From: Acidimicrobiales bacterium
Lineage (GTDB): Bacteria; Actinomycetota; Acidimicrobiia; Acidimicrobiales; SZUA-35
DNA: 64,000 nt
Assembly (NCBI GenBank): GCA_028285495.1
Contig: JANQPB010000043.1
Span: forward strand, 62,001 to 126,000
Direction of reading: 5' to 3'
Within the stretch, counting starts at the first letter, position 1; each line of letters starts with the position of its first letter. The position numbers and the translations under genes were made by a program. The notes under the pieces are model-generated. The model saw only the letters and a list, made by a program, of their open reading frames with translations. It ran no database searches and was not told the DNA's origin. This document shows, piece after piece, positions 8,180-15,886 of this stretch.

Positions 8180-9589
8180 TCAGGCGTCGACGGCCTCGAC
8201 CTGGGCGGCGATGGCCGGGACCAGGACCTCGGGGGTGACCCGATCGGGTGACCCGAGGAAGTAGAGGAGGTACCAGCGATCGCCCCGATGGAACGAGGCG
8301 CCGAGCGACACCAGGTCGGGGCTGGCCTCGCCGTCGCCGGCGATCTCCTGGGCGAAGCCACGGACCCCGGGCAGGTCCGGGATGTCGAAGAACGTGCCGC
8401 CGTAGCCGCCGATCGTGATCAGCCCGTCCTCGAGGTAGAACTCGGCCTCGGTCTCGTCCCGGAACTCGTAGACCGAGGCGACGGCGACGTCGTTGTGCTC
8501 GTTGCGGAACGCCCGCAGCCAGCCGCCACGGAAGCCGCGGGTCTCGAGCAGCGCCACCTCCTCGGTCGGGTCCGGCTGGATCTCGGCTGCGGCCTGCAGG
8601 TCGAGCGACCGGTCGGCGTCGGGCTCGTCGATGGGCTCGTAGCCGGCGATGGTCAGCAGCAGGTCCTGCCCGATCGGCCCGTCGGCGGCGACGGCCGCCG
8701 GTTCTGGAGGTGCGAGCCCGTCGGCGGCGGCCGCCGCCACCTCGGTGTCGATGTCGGTCTCGGTCGCGGGAACGCGCACGACGTCCTCCAGGTCGGCGGG
8801 CTCGATCAGCCCGGTCGGTCGCTCGGTCAGGTCGGTGTCGTCGGTGTCGTCGGTGTCGTCGGCGGCGGTGTGGTCGTCTGCCTCGATCGGCTCCCGCCCG
8901 AACAACCGCTCGGGAGTCGGCCGGCCGTCCGCCGGGTCGTCGGCCGGCGATGCCTGGCTCACCCCGGCCGAGCTGGCCTCCTCTGCTGGTGAACCGCAGG
9001 CCGAGGCGACCAGGGCGATGGCGGCGGTTGCCGCGGTCAGCGTCGCCCAGCTCCGGCGACGCTCGGCTCGCAGGCGACCGAAGGTCACGTCGTGGCCGAT
9101 CGGCCCGGCGAGCTGGGACACGGCGGCGATCACCGACAGCTTGACCAGGCCGAAGACGGCACCGGCCGCGGCGCCGGCGATCGGGCCGAGCAGCGCAGCG
9201 GCGACGGTGAACGACCACCAGGTCCACGTCGACAGGATCGTGAGCGGGCCGACGCCCAACCGGGCCCCGTACAGGCCGGCGGCGACGGGCAAGGGCAACA
9301 GCCGGGCCCACTCGCGGGGGACCTGCCGACCGGCGGTCGGCGGGCCCGGTCGGCCGGCCAGGAGGCGGGCGGCGTCGAGGGCGACGCCGAGGCCGACGAG
9401 TGCGACCACGATGGCCGACGACTCGACACCGGGCTCGACGACGTCGGCCAGCCGGGTCAGCATCGGACCGAGGGCGAGGGCCGAGACCAGGCCGGCCAGC
9501 GCACCGGATGCGGCGCCGGAGGCGATGAGGATCGTCGCCACCACACGACGGTCGCGGCCCTCGACCGAGGGCACGGTGGTCTCGGCCAC
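8180..9589 (-). CDS. Multi-pass membrane protein with internal lipobox and secreted C-terminal domain
   Basis: 469 residues in two unlike halves. Residues 1-165 contain four or five hydrophobic segments (for example ATILIASGAASGALAGLVSA and AAALLGPIAGAAAGAVFGL); the loop with GRQVPREWARLLP before AAGLYGARLGVGPLT recalls CcdA/MauF-type proteins, which is a weak resemblance only. Around residues 180-200, RRRSWATLTAATAA then IALVASACGSP is a textbook lipoprotein signal and lipobox, yet it lies mid-protein. An acidic low-complexity linker (DDTDDTDDT) follows, and then a globular domain over roughly residues 330-465. Start is GTG at 9589, nine bases after the 23-residue ORF. It is the last gene of the mau-like operon. 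An in-frame GTG just before the lipobox might allow separate production of a lipoprotein. Confidence 0.65.
   Translation of the reverse strand: MAETTVPSVEGRDRRVVATILIASGAASGALAGLVSALALGPMLTRLADVVEPGVESSAIVVALVGLGVALDAARLLAGRPGPPTAGRQVPREWARLLPLPVAAGLYGARLGVGPLTILSTWTWWSFTVAAALLGPIAGAAAGAVFGLVKLSVIAAVSQLAGPIGHDVTFGRLRAERRRSWATLTAATAAIALVASACGSPAEEASSAGVSQASPADDPADGRPTPERLFGREPIEADDHTAADDTDDTDDTDLTERPTGLIEPADLEDVVRVPATETDIDTEVAAAAADGLAPPEPAAVAADGPIGQDLLLTIAGYEPIDEPDADRSLDLQAAAEIQPDPTEEVALLETRGFRGGWLRAFRNEHNDVAVASVYEFRDETEAEFYLEDGLITIGGYGGTFFDIPDLPGVRGFAQEIAGDGEASPDLVSLGASFHRGDRWYLLYFLGSPDRVTPEVLVPAIAAQVEAVDA
8831..8857. repeat. 9-bp triplicated repeat (Asp/Thr linker)
   Basis: GTCGGTGTC repeated three times in tandem. 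It encodes the Asp-Asp-Thr run in the linker of the membrane/lipobox protein and preserves the frame, a slippage-prone acidic spacer. Confidence 0.8.
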
Positions 9590-9598
9590 CGACAGGCC

Positions 9599-9670
9599 TC
9601 AGGGCGACCAGAGGGTGTGGACGGCGGCCAGGCTGGCGACGCCGAGCACGAGGACCAGTCCGTCGGTCAT
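9599..9670 (-). CDS. 23-residue single-span membrane peptide (small ORF)
   Basis: The ATG at 9670-9668 overlaps the TGA of the Tat/cysteine-rich gene by four bases (ATGA). The frame then runs 23 codons to TGA at 9601-9599. The product, MTDGLVLVLGVASLAAVHTL plus three residues, is one short hydrophobic helix. The GTG of the next gene lies nine bases further on. The same four-base coupling is used at every other junction of this operon, which is the main reason to believe it is translated. Such peptides often stabilise or recruit membrane complexes. It could still be chance, since overlap codons are frequent in GC-rich DNA. Confidence 0.45.
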   Translation of the reverse strand: MTDGLVLVLGVASLAAVHTLWSP

Positions 9671-11088
9671 CGGCGGAAGGTCTGGCCCTGACTGGTCCAG
9701 TAGTTCGGCGGCGTGGTGCTGCCCCAGTTGTAGGCGCCGTCGGTCCTGGCCAGGCCGAGGGGCCGCTCGGCCACCGGCTGACGGATGACGGGAAGGCCCT
9801 GGCCGGCGACGCCCTGGAGCTGGTCGACCCGGTAGCCGTTGACCGAGGCCTGCAGCTTCCAGTACTCCTCGGTGGTCAGCTGGCCCGGGCCCGTCGTGTA
9901 GTGCACGGACTCCAGCTCACCCCAGCGGAGCGAGTGCTCCTGGAGCCACGACTCGAGGTCGCCGAGTCGGTCGAGCGGGTGGAGGACGACGGGAACGCCG
10001 AGGTTGGCCAGCCCGATCACGTCGGAGCTGCCGGCCGGGGCGATCGCCAGCCGGGCCGGCGACACGTGGGGCGCCCCGGCGGCCAGCTCGGCCAGCTCGA
10101 TCGAGAGGTCGATCAGCGAGCCGGCGGTGGTCCTGGTGCCGCTGACCGCAACGTCCGCCGGTTCGGGCCCGACGTAGATCGTCGGCGAGCCGACGGCGGC
10201 GGTCGCCGTCGAGCCGATCATCAGCGGGAAGCCGCCGAGGGCGGCGAAGATGGCGGCCAGCGGAGCGCCCTCGGCCGACAGGCCCGTGGTGGCGACGGTG
10301 ACCGTGCGGTCGATGTCGTTGATCTTGATGATCCGATCGGCGACCTGCTGGCTGAGGGTGCCGAGGTCGCTGCCGGTGGTGACCTGGTCGACGGCGATCG
10401 ACGCCGAGGTGAAGGAGGCCGTGCCGACGACCGGACCGACGGCGAGCACCTCGCTGACGCCGAGGTCGGCGAGCAGCGTCAGGTCGTCTGCGGTCGGCCC
10501 GTCAGCACCGATCCCGAGCAGGGGAGCCCCGAGGGCGCCGGCCAGCGGGGCGGCGAGGTACTGGATCCAGCGGTCGCGATCGTCGGCCACGACCGCCCGG
10601 TTGGCCAGCGGGTGGGCGGAGCGGATGGCGGCGTGGTGGTAGCCGACGCCGGCGGCCCAGGTCAGCGCCTGCAGCGACACCGTCTGGACGCGGGGATCGT
10701 TGCCGCAGCTCTCGACGATGCAGCGCACGTTGGTCCCGGACGGGCAGTAGCCGTGCACGTTCGGGTAGTCGTAGGTGCAGCAGTCACAGATCTTCTTCAG
10801 CCCGTCGTTTCGGCAGCAGCCGTCGCTGGCGTACCAGCACCAGCCCCAGACGTCACCGGGTCCCACGCAGTCGAACGTGTCGCACTTCGGTGTCACGCCG
10901 CTCTGACCGCACACCCGGGCCTGGGCCTGGCGGATGAGGAGCCCGGCGATGCTCGGCCCGGCCGCCACCAGGACGGCCAGCTGGCCCATCCGGTGGAGGA
11001 AGGATCGTCTGGTGCTCCTGGCAGCGGTCCAGCGGCTGAGCCACTCGGTGAGATCGTCGACCTTCGACGGCGGGACGGGCGTGCTCAC
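9667..11088 (-). CDS. Tat-exported protein: 12-cysteine MADH-light-chain-like domain plus cell-wall-binding-repeat-like region
   Basis: 473 residues. A twin-arginine signal is clear (STRRSFLHRMG at 26-36, then a hydrophobic stretch to about residue 57). Residues 60-128 hold exactly twelve cysteines, with ICDCC, CPSGTNV and CIVESC in the order of ICDC, CPPGT and SWVASC of the methylamine dehydrogenase light chain, whose six disulfides also use twelve cysteines. The tryptophan that forms tryptophan tryptophylquinone is not seen at the matching place, and the second half of the light chain is missing. Instead, residues 140-390 resemble cell-wall-binding repeat 2 modules (LAAPLAGALGAPLL, then LTLLADLGVSEVLAVG). 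It is probably a disulfide-rich surface protein rather than an amine dehydrogenase. Start is GTG, overlapping the MauD-like stop (GTGA). Confidence 0.75.
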   Translation of the reverse strand: MSTPVPPSKVDDLTEWLSRWTAARSTRRSFLHRMGQLAVLVAAGPSIAGLLIRQAQARVCGQSGVTPKCDTFDCVGPGDVWGWCWYASDGCCRNDGLKKICDCCTYDYPNVHGYCPSGTNVRCIVESCGNDPRVQTVSLQALTWAAGVGYHHAAIRSAHPLANRAVVADDRDRWIQYLAAPLAGALGAPLLGIGADGPTADDLTLLADLGVSEVLAVGPVVGTASFTSASIAVDQVTTGSDLGTLSQQVADRIIKINDIDRTVTVATTGLSAEGAPLAAIFAALGGFPLMIGSTATAAVGSPTIYVGPEPADVAVSGTRTTAGSLIDLSIELAELAAGAPHVSPARLAIAPAGSSDVIGLANLGVPVVLHPLDRLGDLESWLQEHSLRWGELESVHYTTGPGQLTTEEYWKLQASVNGYRVDQLQGVAGQGLPVIRQPVAERPLGLARTDGAYNWGSTTPPNYWTSQGQTFRR

Positions 11089-11603
11089 AGCTGCACCACC
11101 GGCTCGGCGAGCGCGCCGGTCCCGGCATCGGCGCCGGCGGCGGTGGCGAGGACCTCGGCCAGCATCTCCTCCGCCTGGTCGAGGGTGTTGGCCACGCCCC
11201 GGCTGCGGACCATGCCCTCGGCATCGATCGCCACCAGGTAGGGGGTCGAGCGGACCCGGAAGCGGGAGAACGTGTCGGCCTCGGCATCGTGGTCGACGAA
11301 CCGGACCGAGAGGTCGTCGTAGCCTCGACCGAGGCGCTCGAGCGACGGCTTGAGCCGCTCGCAGATCTCACACGTCGGCGAGGTGAAGGCCAGCAGGGTG
11401 AAGGGGGAGTCGGCGTAGTCGACCGGGCCGACCGGGGCCGGGGCGTCCAGCTCGGGGCCCTCGCCGGCGAAGTGCACCCCCATCGGGGCGATCCGGGTGT
11501 GCAGCACCCCGATCTGGCGCAGCAGGGCCACCACGGTGAACCCGAGCACCAGCACGGTCGCCCACAGCAGCACGTAGGAGAGGATCCAGGCAGTTCCGTT
11601 CAT
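11085..11603 (-). CDS. MauD-like membrane-anchored thioredoxin-fold protein
   Basis: 172 residues. An N-terminal membrane anchor (ILSYVLLWATVLVLGFTVVA) leads into LLRQIGVLHTRIAPMG, a sequence pattern typical of MauD, the accessory protein for disulfide formation in the methylamine dehydrogenase light chain. The thioredoxin domain follows (residues 65-160) with the redox pair in SPTCEICERLKPSL (CxxC) and the cis-Pro strand STPYLVAID. It would act outside the membrane on the twelve-cysteine partner encoded immediately downstream. It is coupled by ATGA to the MauE-like gene upstream and by GTGA to the partner downstream. Confidence 0.85.
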   Translation of the reverse strand: MNGTAWILSYVLLWATVLVLGFTVVALLRQIGVLHTRIAPMGVHFAGEGPELDAPAPVGPVDYADSPFTLLAFTSPTCEICERLKPSLERLGRGYDDLSVRFVDHDAEADTFSRFRVRSTPYLVAIDAEGMVRSRGVANTLDQAEEMLAEVLATAAGADAGTGALAEPVVQL

Positions 11604-12316
11604 GTCGTCGCTCCGGTGTCGGTCGAGGGATGGGTGGTCGTGAGGACGAGGTCGGGACCGTCGGCGCCGGCGCCGGGGCGGCCACGGCGCCCGCCCGGCT
11701 CGCCGGCCAGCTCGACCGACCAGATGCGACCGAGCTGGGCCCGCAGCGCCAGGATCTGAGCCCCGAGCGCGGCCAGCAGCACGAGGGGTCCGACGGCGAG
11801 CACCACGTCGGCGGCCGGGAGGGTCGGGAGCACGCCGGTCGGGGCCGGCGTGGCTGCGGCGAGGACCGCCAGCGCGATCAGCCCTGCGTTGCGTCCGAGC
11901 GTGGCGGTGGAGACCGGCTTGCGGCTGAGCGGCCCGAGACACCCGCACGACACCCGTCGGCCGGCCCGCAGTGCGGCGGCCAGGACGGCGGTGAAGGCCA
12001 TCAGCGCCAGCGACGCCAGGGTGGCGCCGACGGCGGGGGCGATCAGCAGGAGGGCGGCGATCGCCAGCTCGGCCGGCGGGACGACGCGGGCCAGCGCAGC
12101 CGGCGCCGGCAGGCCGAGGGCGGCGAAGTCGGCGACCGACGACGGTTGGTCGCCGAGCTTGGTCACGGCGGCCACAGCGAAGACCAGGGCCACCAGCAGC
12201 GCCGCCAGCGGGGCGAGCGAGGTGAGCGCCGGCTCGACCCATCGCCCGGGGTCGAGCTCGGTCAGCAACGACCGGTCGACGAGGATGGCCAGCCGGCCGC
12301 CGGCGACGGCGGTCAT
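11600..12316 (-). CDS. MauE/DoxX-like redox-associated membrane protein
   Basis: 238 residues with four or five membrane spans. The family signature is visible: AVAAVTKLGDQPSSVADFAALGLPAP in the first helix and loop, then PPAELAIAALLLI, and RVSCGCLGPLSRKPVS with a CxC pair. MauE and DoxX-like proteins pass electrons or oxidising equivalents to partner thioredoxins; here that would be the MauD-like protein next door. The C-terminal 60 residues form a hydrophilic cytoplasmic tail. The ATG overlaps the DUF4214 stop (ATGA at 12313-12316), and its own stop overlaps the MauD-like start. Confidence 0.85.
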   Translation of the reverse strand: MTAVAGGRLAILVDRSLLTELDPGRWVEPALTSLAPLAALLVALVFAVAAVTKLGDQPSSVADFAALGLPAPAALARVVPPAELAIAALLLIAPAVGATLASLALMAFTAVLAAALRAGRRVSCGCLGPLSRKPVSTATLGRNAGLIALAVLAAATPAPTGVLPTLPAADVVLAVGPLVLLAALGAQILALRAQLGRIWSVELAGEPGGRRGRPGAGADGPDLVLTTTHPSTDTGATT

Positions 12317-13137
12317 GACAGCGCCGCCTGGAGCGAGGACTCGAAGGCCTCGTCCGAGGCCAGCAGCTCGGCCCGCAGACCGCGCTCGCCGATCCGGCGG
12401 ATGGTGGTGACGGCACCGTTGCGCTCGGCGGTCGACGGCGACCGGCCGAGGATCTCGGAGTAGTAGGCGCTGGCTCGGCGGGCCAGGGCCTCGTCGCTCC
12501 GGTACACGGCGGCGGCGATCAGGGCCCTGGCCACACCGGCCGAGGCCTGACCGGTCCAGTAGGCCAGGCCGGCGGCGTCGGCGCCGCGGCCGAGCACGTC
12601 GGCGTAGAGCGCCTCGACCCACGCCCGGTCGGAGGCGCCGGACCGGGCGTGGTACTCATCGCTCGCCAGCAGCAGCACCCGGAGGTCGACGACGCCGTGG
12701 CCCTCCAGGTGCGAGGTCCAGTAGTCGCTCCCCGGCCCGTCCGGGGCCCGGTCGAGCAGGTCCTGGTAGGCCCGGTCGACCTCGCCCCTGGAGCCCTCGG
12801 CGCTGAACAGCAGCGCGTAGGTCACGGCCAGGCGGCTCCGGGCGCCGCCGGCGGCGAGCCGGGACAGGTGGAAGTCGAGGCCGGCGGTGTCGGGATCGCG
12901 ACCGAGCAGCGTCTGGTAGGCGTCGACCACGAACCGGGCGTTGGCCGAACTGGCCGTGCCGGTGAACGCAGCCGACGTCGTCGACTCCTGCTCGGACGGG
13001 CTCTGGGCCGCAGCCGGGCCGGCGCCGGTCGCCGCCACCAGGGCGGCGGCGACGATGGCGGTGGCGGCCAGCGGGGCGGCCGGCCGTCGGCGTCGGGGGA
13101 GGCGGATGAGGTTGGGGCGGGCGATGCGGCGGAACAT
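12313..13137 (-). CDS. Secreted protein with DUF4214 repeats
   Basis: 274 residues from the ATG at 13137. An Arg-rich N-terminus and a long hydrophobic core (PLAATAIVAAALVAATGAG) end in an AxA cleavage site near GPAAAQS, so the product is exported. The mature part has four copies of the DUF4214 motif: VDAYQTLLGRDPDTAGLDFH, then VDRAYQDLLDRAPDGPGSDYW, EALYADVLGRGADAAGLAYW and YYSEILGRSPSTAE. DUF4214 modules are found in surface and S-layer-like proteins, often near calcium-binding repeats. It is the first gene of the mau-like operon. An upstream in-frame ATG at 13278 would add an unlikely 47-residue extension before the signal peptide. Confidence 0.8.
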   Translation of the reverse strand: MFRRIARPNLIRLPRRRRPAAPLAATAIVAAALVAATGAGPAAAQSPSEQESTTSAAFTGTASSANARFVVDAYQTLLGRDPDTAGLDFHLSRLAAGGARSRLAVTYALLFSAEGSRGEVDRAYQDLLDRAPDGPGSDYWTSHLEGHGVVDLRVLLLASDEYHARSGASDRAWVEALYADVLGRGADAAGLAYWTGQASAGVARALIAAAVYRSDEALARRASAYYSEILGRSPSTAERNGAVTTIRRIGERGLRAELLASDEAFESSLQAALS

Positions 13138-13307
13138 CACGTGACCATTCGGACGCCGGGCCCCGGCCATGAGCCGTTCGGCCCGATTCCGTCGATCGAC
13201 CTCACCTCGACGCGACCCCGACGTCGGCTGCGGGATCCGGATTCGCCGCCGTGCCGGGTCATCCGCCCGGTTCGACATCGGGGCTCGACCGGTGGCACGG
13301 TCACGGC

Positions 13308-13970
13308 GTGACCGGTGACGCCGTGACCGAGCTGCCGGATGCCGACGGCCTCGTCGAGCCCGAGGCCATCGGTGGTCCCGACCATCCCATGCGCAGGGTG
13401 ACCCGCGAGGTCGCCTTCGAGGCCGGGTGGTCGTCTGGCCGGGCGGCCAAGGTGGCCGAGCTCTTCGACTCGATGGCGCCCGAGTGGAAGGCCCCCAACG
13501 TCGACGGGGTCAAGGCCGCGCCGGTCGTCGACGCCATCGAACGGGGTGGGATCGACCCGGTCGGGCGTTGGATCGAGCTGGGCTCGGGCACCGGCGCCGG
13601 CTCCCAGGTGCTGGTCGAGCACCTCGACGGCGGCGACCTCGACCTCGTCACCCTCGACCTGTCGGCCCAGATGCTGGCCAACGCCCCGGCGCTCGCCCCG
13701 AAGGTCCGGGCCGACGCCAGTCGCCTCCCCTTCCCCGACGACGCGGCCGACGTGGTGCTGGCGATCAACATGCTGCTGTTCCCCGGCGAGGTCGACCGGA
13801 TCCTCGCTCCCGGCGGCGCCCTGCTGTGGGTCAACACCCTCGGCGACCGGACGCCGATCCACCTCCCGCCGGCCGACGTGCTCGACGCGCTGCCGGGCTC
13901 GTGGCGGGCGCTCACCGCTCGAGCCGGCTCGGGCTTCTGGGCGGTGGTCCGCCGGGCGGACGACGCCTGA
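13308..13970 (+). CDS. SAM-dependent methyltransferase
   Basis: About 220 residues with a class I methyltransferase core: RWIELGSGTGAGSQVL is the SAM-binding motif I, LVTLDLSAQMLANAPAL motif II, and ADASRLPFPDDAADVVLAINML motif III/IV, ending with APGGALLWVNTLGD. The region before the core (EAGWSSGRAAKVAELFDSMAPEW) is the usual lid of small-molecule methyltransferases. Start is uncertain: GTG at 13308 is chosen, and GTG 13323 or ATG 13389 are possible. Substrate unknown; divergent from the DUF4214 operon. Confidence 0.75.
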   Translation: MTGDAVTELPDADGLVEPEAIGGPDHPMRRVTREVAFEAGWSSGRAAKVAELFDSMAPEWKAPNVDGVKAAPVVDAIERGGIDPVGRWIELGSGTGAGSQVLVEHLDGGDLDLVTLDLSAQMLANAPALAPKVRADASRLPFPDDAADVVLAINMLLFPGEVDRILAPGGALLWVNTLGDRTPIHLPPADVLDALPGSWRALTARAGSGFWAVVRRADDA

Positions 13971-14058
13971 GCGACGACGACCCGACCGCCCCGATCGCTG
14001 CCCGGCCCGGGTCCGCCGCCACCGCCACCGGGGTGACCGGCGCGGTGCCCCGCGCCGG

Positions 14059-14064
14059 TACGAT
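14059..14064 (+). promoter_or_regulatory. -10 box TACGAT upstream of the isomerase gene
   Basis: TACGAT lies in the 169-bp gap after the methyltransferase gene, about 75 bp before the ATG at 14140, which has a GGAGG ribosome binding site. This suggests a conventional leadered promoter for the isomerase-SDR pair. Confidence 0.35.
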
Positions 14065-14139
14065 GCGCGGAGACCCCGTCAGCGACCCTGCCGGAACGAT
14101 CGAGATCCCGACCAGCTGGATGACCGGAGGAGTGAGCCG

Positions 14140-15057
14140 ATGACCACGACGACCTTTCTCGACCGCGTTGGCGCGGCCCCGATCTCGTGGGGGATCTGCG
14201 AGGCGCCGGGCTGGGGCATGCAGCTGCCGGTCGACCGGGTGCTGGCCGAGGCCAGGGATCTCGGGCTCACCGCCTTCGAGCAGGGAGCTCTCGGCTGGCT
14301 GCCGTCCGACCCGGACGAGCAGCGGGCCAAGCTCGGCGGCTACGGGATGGAGTTGCTCGGCGGCTTCGTCGCCCTCGTCCTGCACGATCCGGCCGAGCGC
14401 AACACCCAACTGGGCGAGGCCGAGCGGATCGCCGCCGGCATGGCCGAGGCCGGCGGCCGCTACTTCGTCAGCTGCCCGGTCGCCGCGCTCGACGACTGGC
14501 ACCGGATCGAGATGACCGACGCGAACTGGTCCGAGCTGTTCGCCAACCTCGGGCGGGTCGACGAGATCTGCCGGGCCGCCGGTCTCACCCAGGCGATGCA
14601 TCCCCACGTCGACACGCTGATCGAGACCGCCGGCGACTTCTCACGTTTCCTCGACTCGTGCGACGTCCGCTTCTGCTTCGACACCGGGCACCTGACGATC
14701 GGCGGCGCCGACGTGGTCGCCATCGCCAAGGAGCAACTCGACCGCATCGGGCTGGTCCATCTGAAGGACGTCGACGCCGACGCCATGGCCCGCGAGCGGT
14801 CGGGCGAGCTCGACCTGATGCAGGCGACCCAGGCCGGTCTCTTCCCCTCGCTCGGCGACGGGATCGTCCCGGTGGCCGAGGTCGTCGAGGTGCTCGAGCG
14901 GGCCGGCTACGACGGCTGGTACGTGATGGAGACCGACGTGGCCCTGACCGATGGTGAGCCACCGATCGGCGAGGGGCCGGTGCTGGGCGTCGCCCGGAGC
15001 CTCGACTTCCTCCGCGCCCTCGTGCCGGCGGCCGGAGCGCCGAGCGACCGTCCATGA
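14140..15057 (+). CDS. TIM-barrel sugar phosphate isomerase/epimerase (IolE-like)
   Basis: 305 residues. The AP-endonuclease-2-type TIM barrel is recognisable: APISWGICEAPGWG at the first strand, QAMHPHVDTLIET, VRFCFDTGHLTIGG, IGLVHLKDVD and GWYVMETDV near the C-terminus, which supply the metal-binding His, Asp and Glu residues. IolE (2-keto-myo-inositol dehydratase) shares the opening and the closing strands, but the inositol genes are not next to it. GGAGG at about 14126-14130 and the MTTTTFLD start fit well. The stop overlaps the following SDR start (ATGA), so the two enzymes probably act on one polyol or keto-sugar. Confidence 0.8.
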   Translation: MTTTTFLDRVGAAPISWGICEAPGWGMQLPVDRVLAEARDLGLTAFEQGALGWLPSDPDEQRAKLGGYGMELLGGFVALVLHDPAERNTQLGEAERIAAGMAEAGGRYFVSCPVAALDDWHRIEMTDANWSELFANLGRVDEICRAAGLTQAMHPHVDTLIETAGDFSRFLDSCDVRFCFDTGHLTIGGADVVAIAKEQLDRIGLVHLKDVDADAMARERSGELDLMQATQAGLFPSLGDGIVPVAEVVEVLERAGYDGWYVMETDVALTDGEPPIGEGPVLGVARSLDFLRALVPAAGAPSDRP

Positions 15058-15851
15058 TCACGATCATCAACGGCGGGACCCAGGGCCTCGGCGAGGCCGT
15101 CGCCCGCAAGCTCGACGCCGACGGCACGGACGGACTGGTCCTCGCCGGCCGCTCCGCCGACCGCGGCAACGCCCTCGCCGACGAGCTGACCGCAGCCGGC
15201 ACGCCGTCGATCTTCGTCGGCGCCGACATGACCGACCGAGCGGCGCCGGGGGCGGTCGTCGCGGCCTGTGTCGAGCGATTCGGTCGGGTCGACGGCGTGG
15301 TCAACGTGGCGGCGGCCACCAGCCGGGCCACCCTGTTCACCGACACCCCGGAGCACGTCGACCATCAGCTCGCCGTCAACGTCAAGGCGCCCTACTTCCT
15401 GATCCAGGCCGCAGCCCGGGTCATGGTCGAGCAGGGGACGGGCGGATCGATCGTCAACGTCGGCTCGGTGGCCGGCTACGGAGGCGCCTCGAAGCTGACC
15501 GCCTACTCGATGTCGAAAGCGGCCCTTGCGGTGATGACCAGGAACCTGGCCTTCGCCCTCATGGAGCATCGCATCCGGGTCAACCAGGTCAATCCGGGCT
15601 GGATGGACACTGAATCCGAGCACCGGACCCAGATCGAGCAGGACGGCGCCCCGGACGACTGGCTGGTGGCGGCGGAGGAGTCCCGGCCGCTCGGCCGGCT
15701 GGTCAAGCCGTGGGAGGTGGCCAACGCCATCGCCTTCTGCCTGTCGCCCGACTCGGGTCTGCTCACCGGCAACACGATCGACATCGACCAGTCGGTCCAG
15801 GGCGCCGGCGAGCCGGTCGTCCCCGGGCCGGGTGACACCGTCCACCCGTAG
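15054..15851 (+). CDS. Short-chain dehydrogenase/reductase
   Basis: 265 residues. The cofactor site reads INGGTQGLGEAVARKL, with VNVAAATS, a catalytic Ser in VNVGSVAGYGG, and YSMSKAALAVM for YxxxK. The C-terminal PWEVANAIAFCLSPDSGLLTGNTIDIDQS is the usual SDR substrate loop and dimer segment. Start overlaps the isomerase stop by four bases, giving a translationally coupled pair likely to oxidise the isomerase product or substrate (a sugar or polyol). Confidence 0.9.
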   Translation: MITIINGGTQGLGEAVARKLDADGTDGLVLAGRSADRGNALADELTAAGTPSIFVGADMTDRAAPGAVVAACVERFGRVDGVVNVAAATSRATLFTDTPEHVDHQLAVNVKAPYFLIQAAARVMVEQGTGGSIVNVGSVAGYGGASKLTAYSMSKAALAVMTRNLAFALMEHRIRVNQVNPGWMDTESEHRTQIEQDGAPDDWLVAAEESRPLGRLVKPWEVANAIAFCLSPDSGLLTGNTIDIDQSVQGAGEPVVPGPGDTVHP

Positions 15852-15886
15852 ATCGGCCGGGGTCGGGCCGCCGCCCGCCGCCGGTG

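Noticed and set aside
9667..12316. A genuine methylamine dehydrogenase gene cluster
   Set aside because: No large subunit or MauG, no tryptophan at the cofactor position, and the second half of the light chain is replaced by another domain.
13138..13278. A 47-residue N-terminal extension of the DUF4214 protein
   Set aside because: It would place a charged stretch before a good signal peptide.
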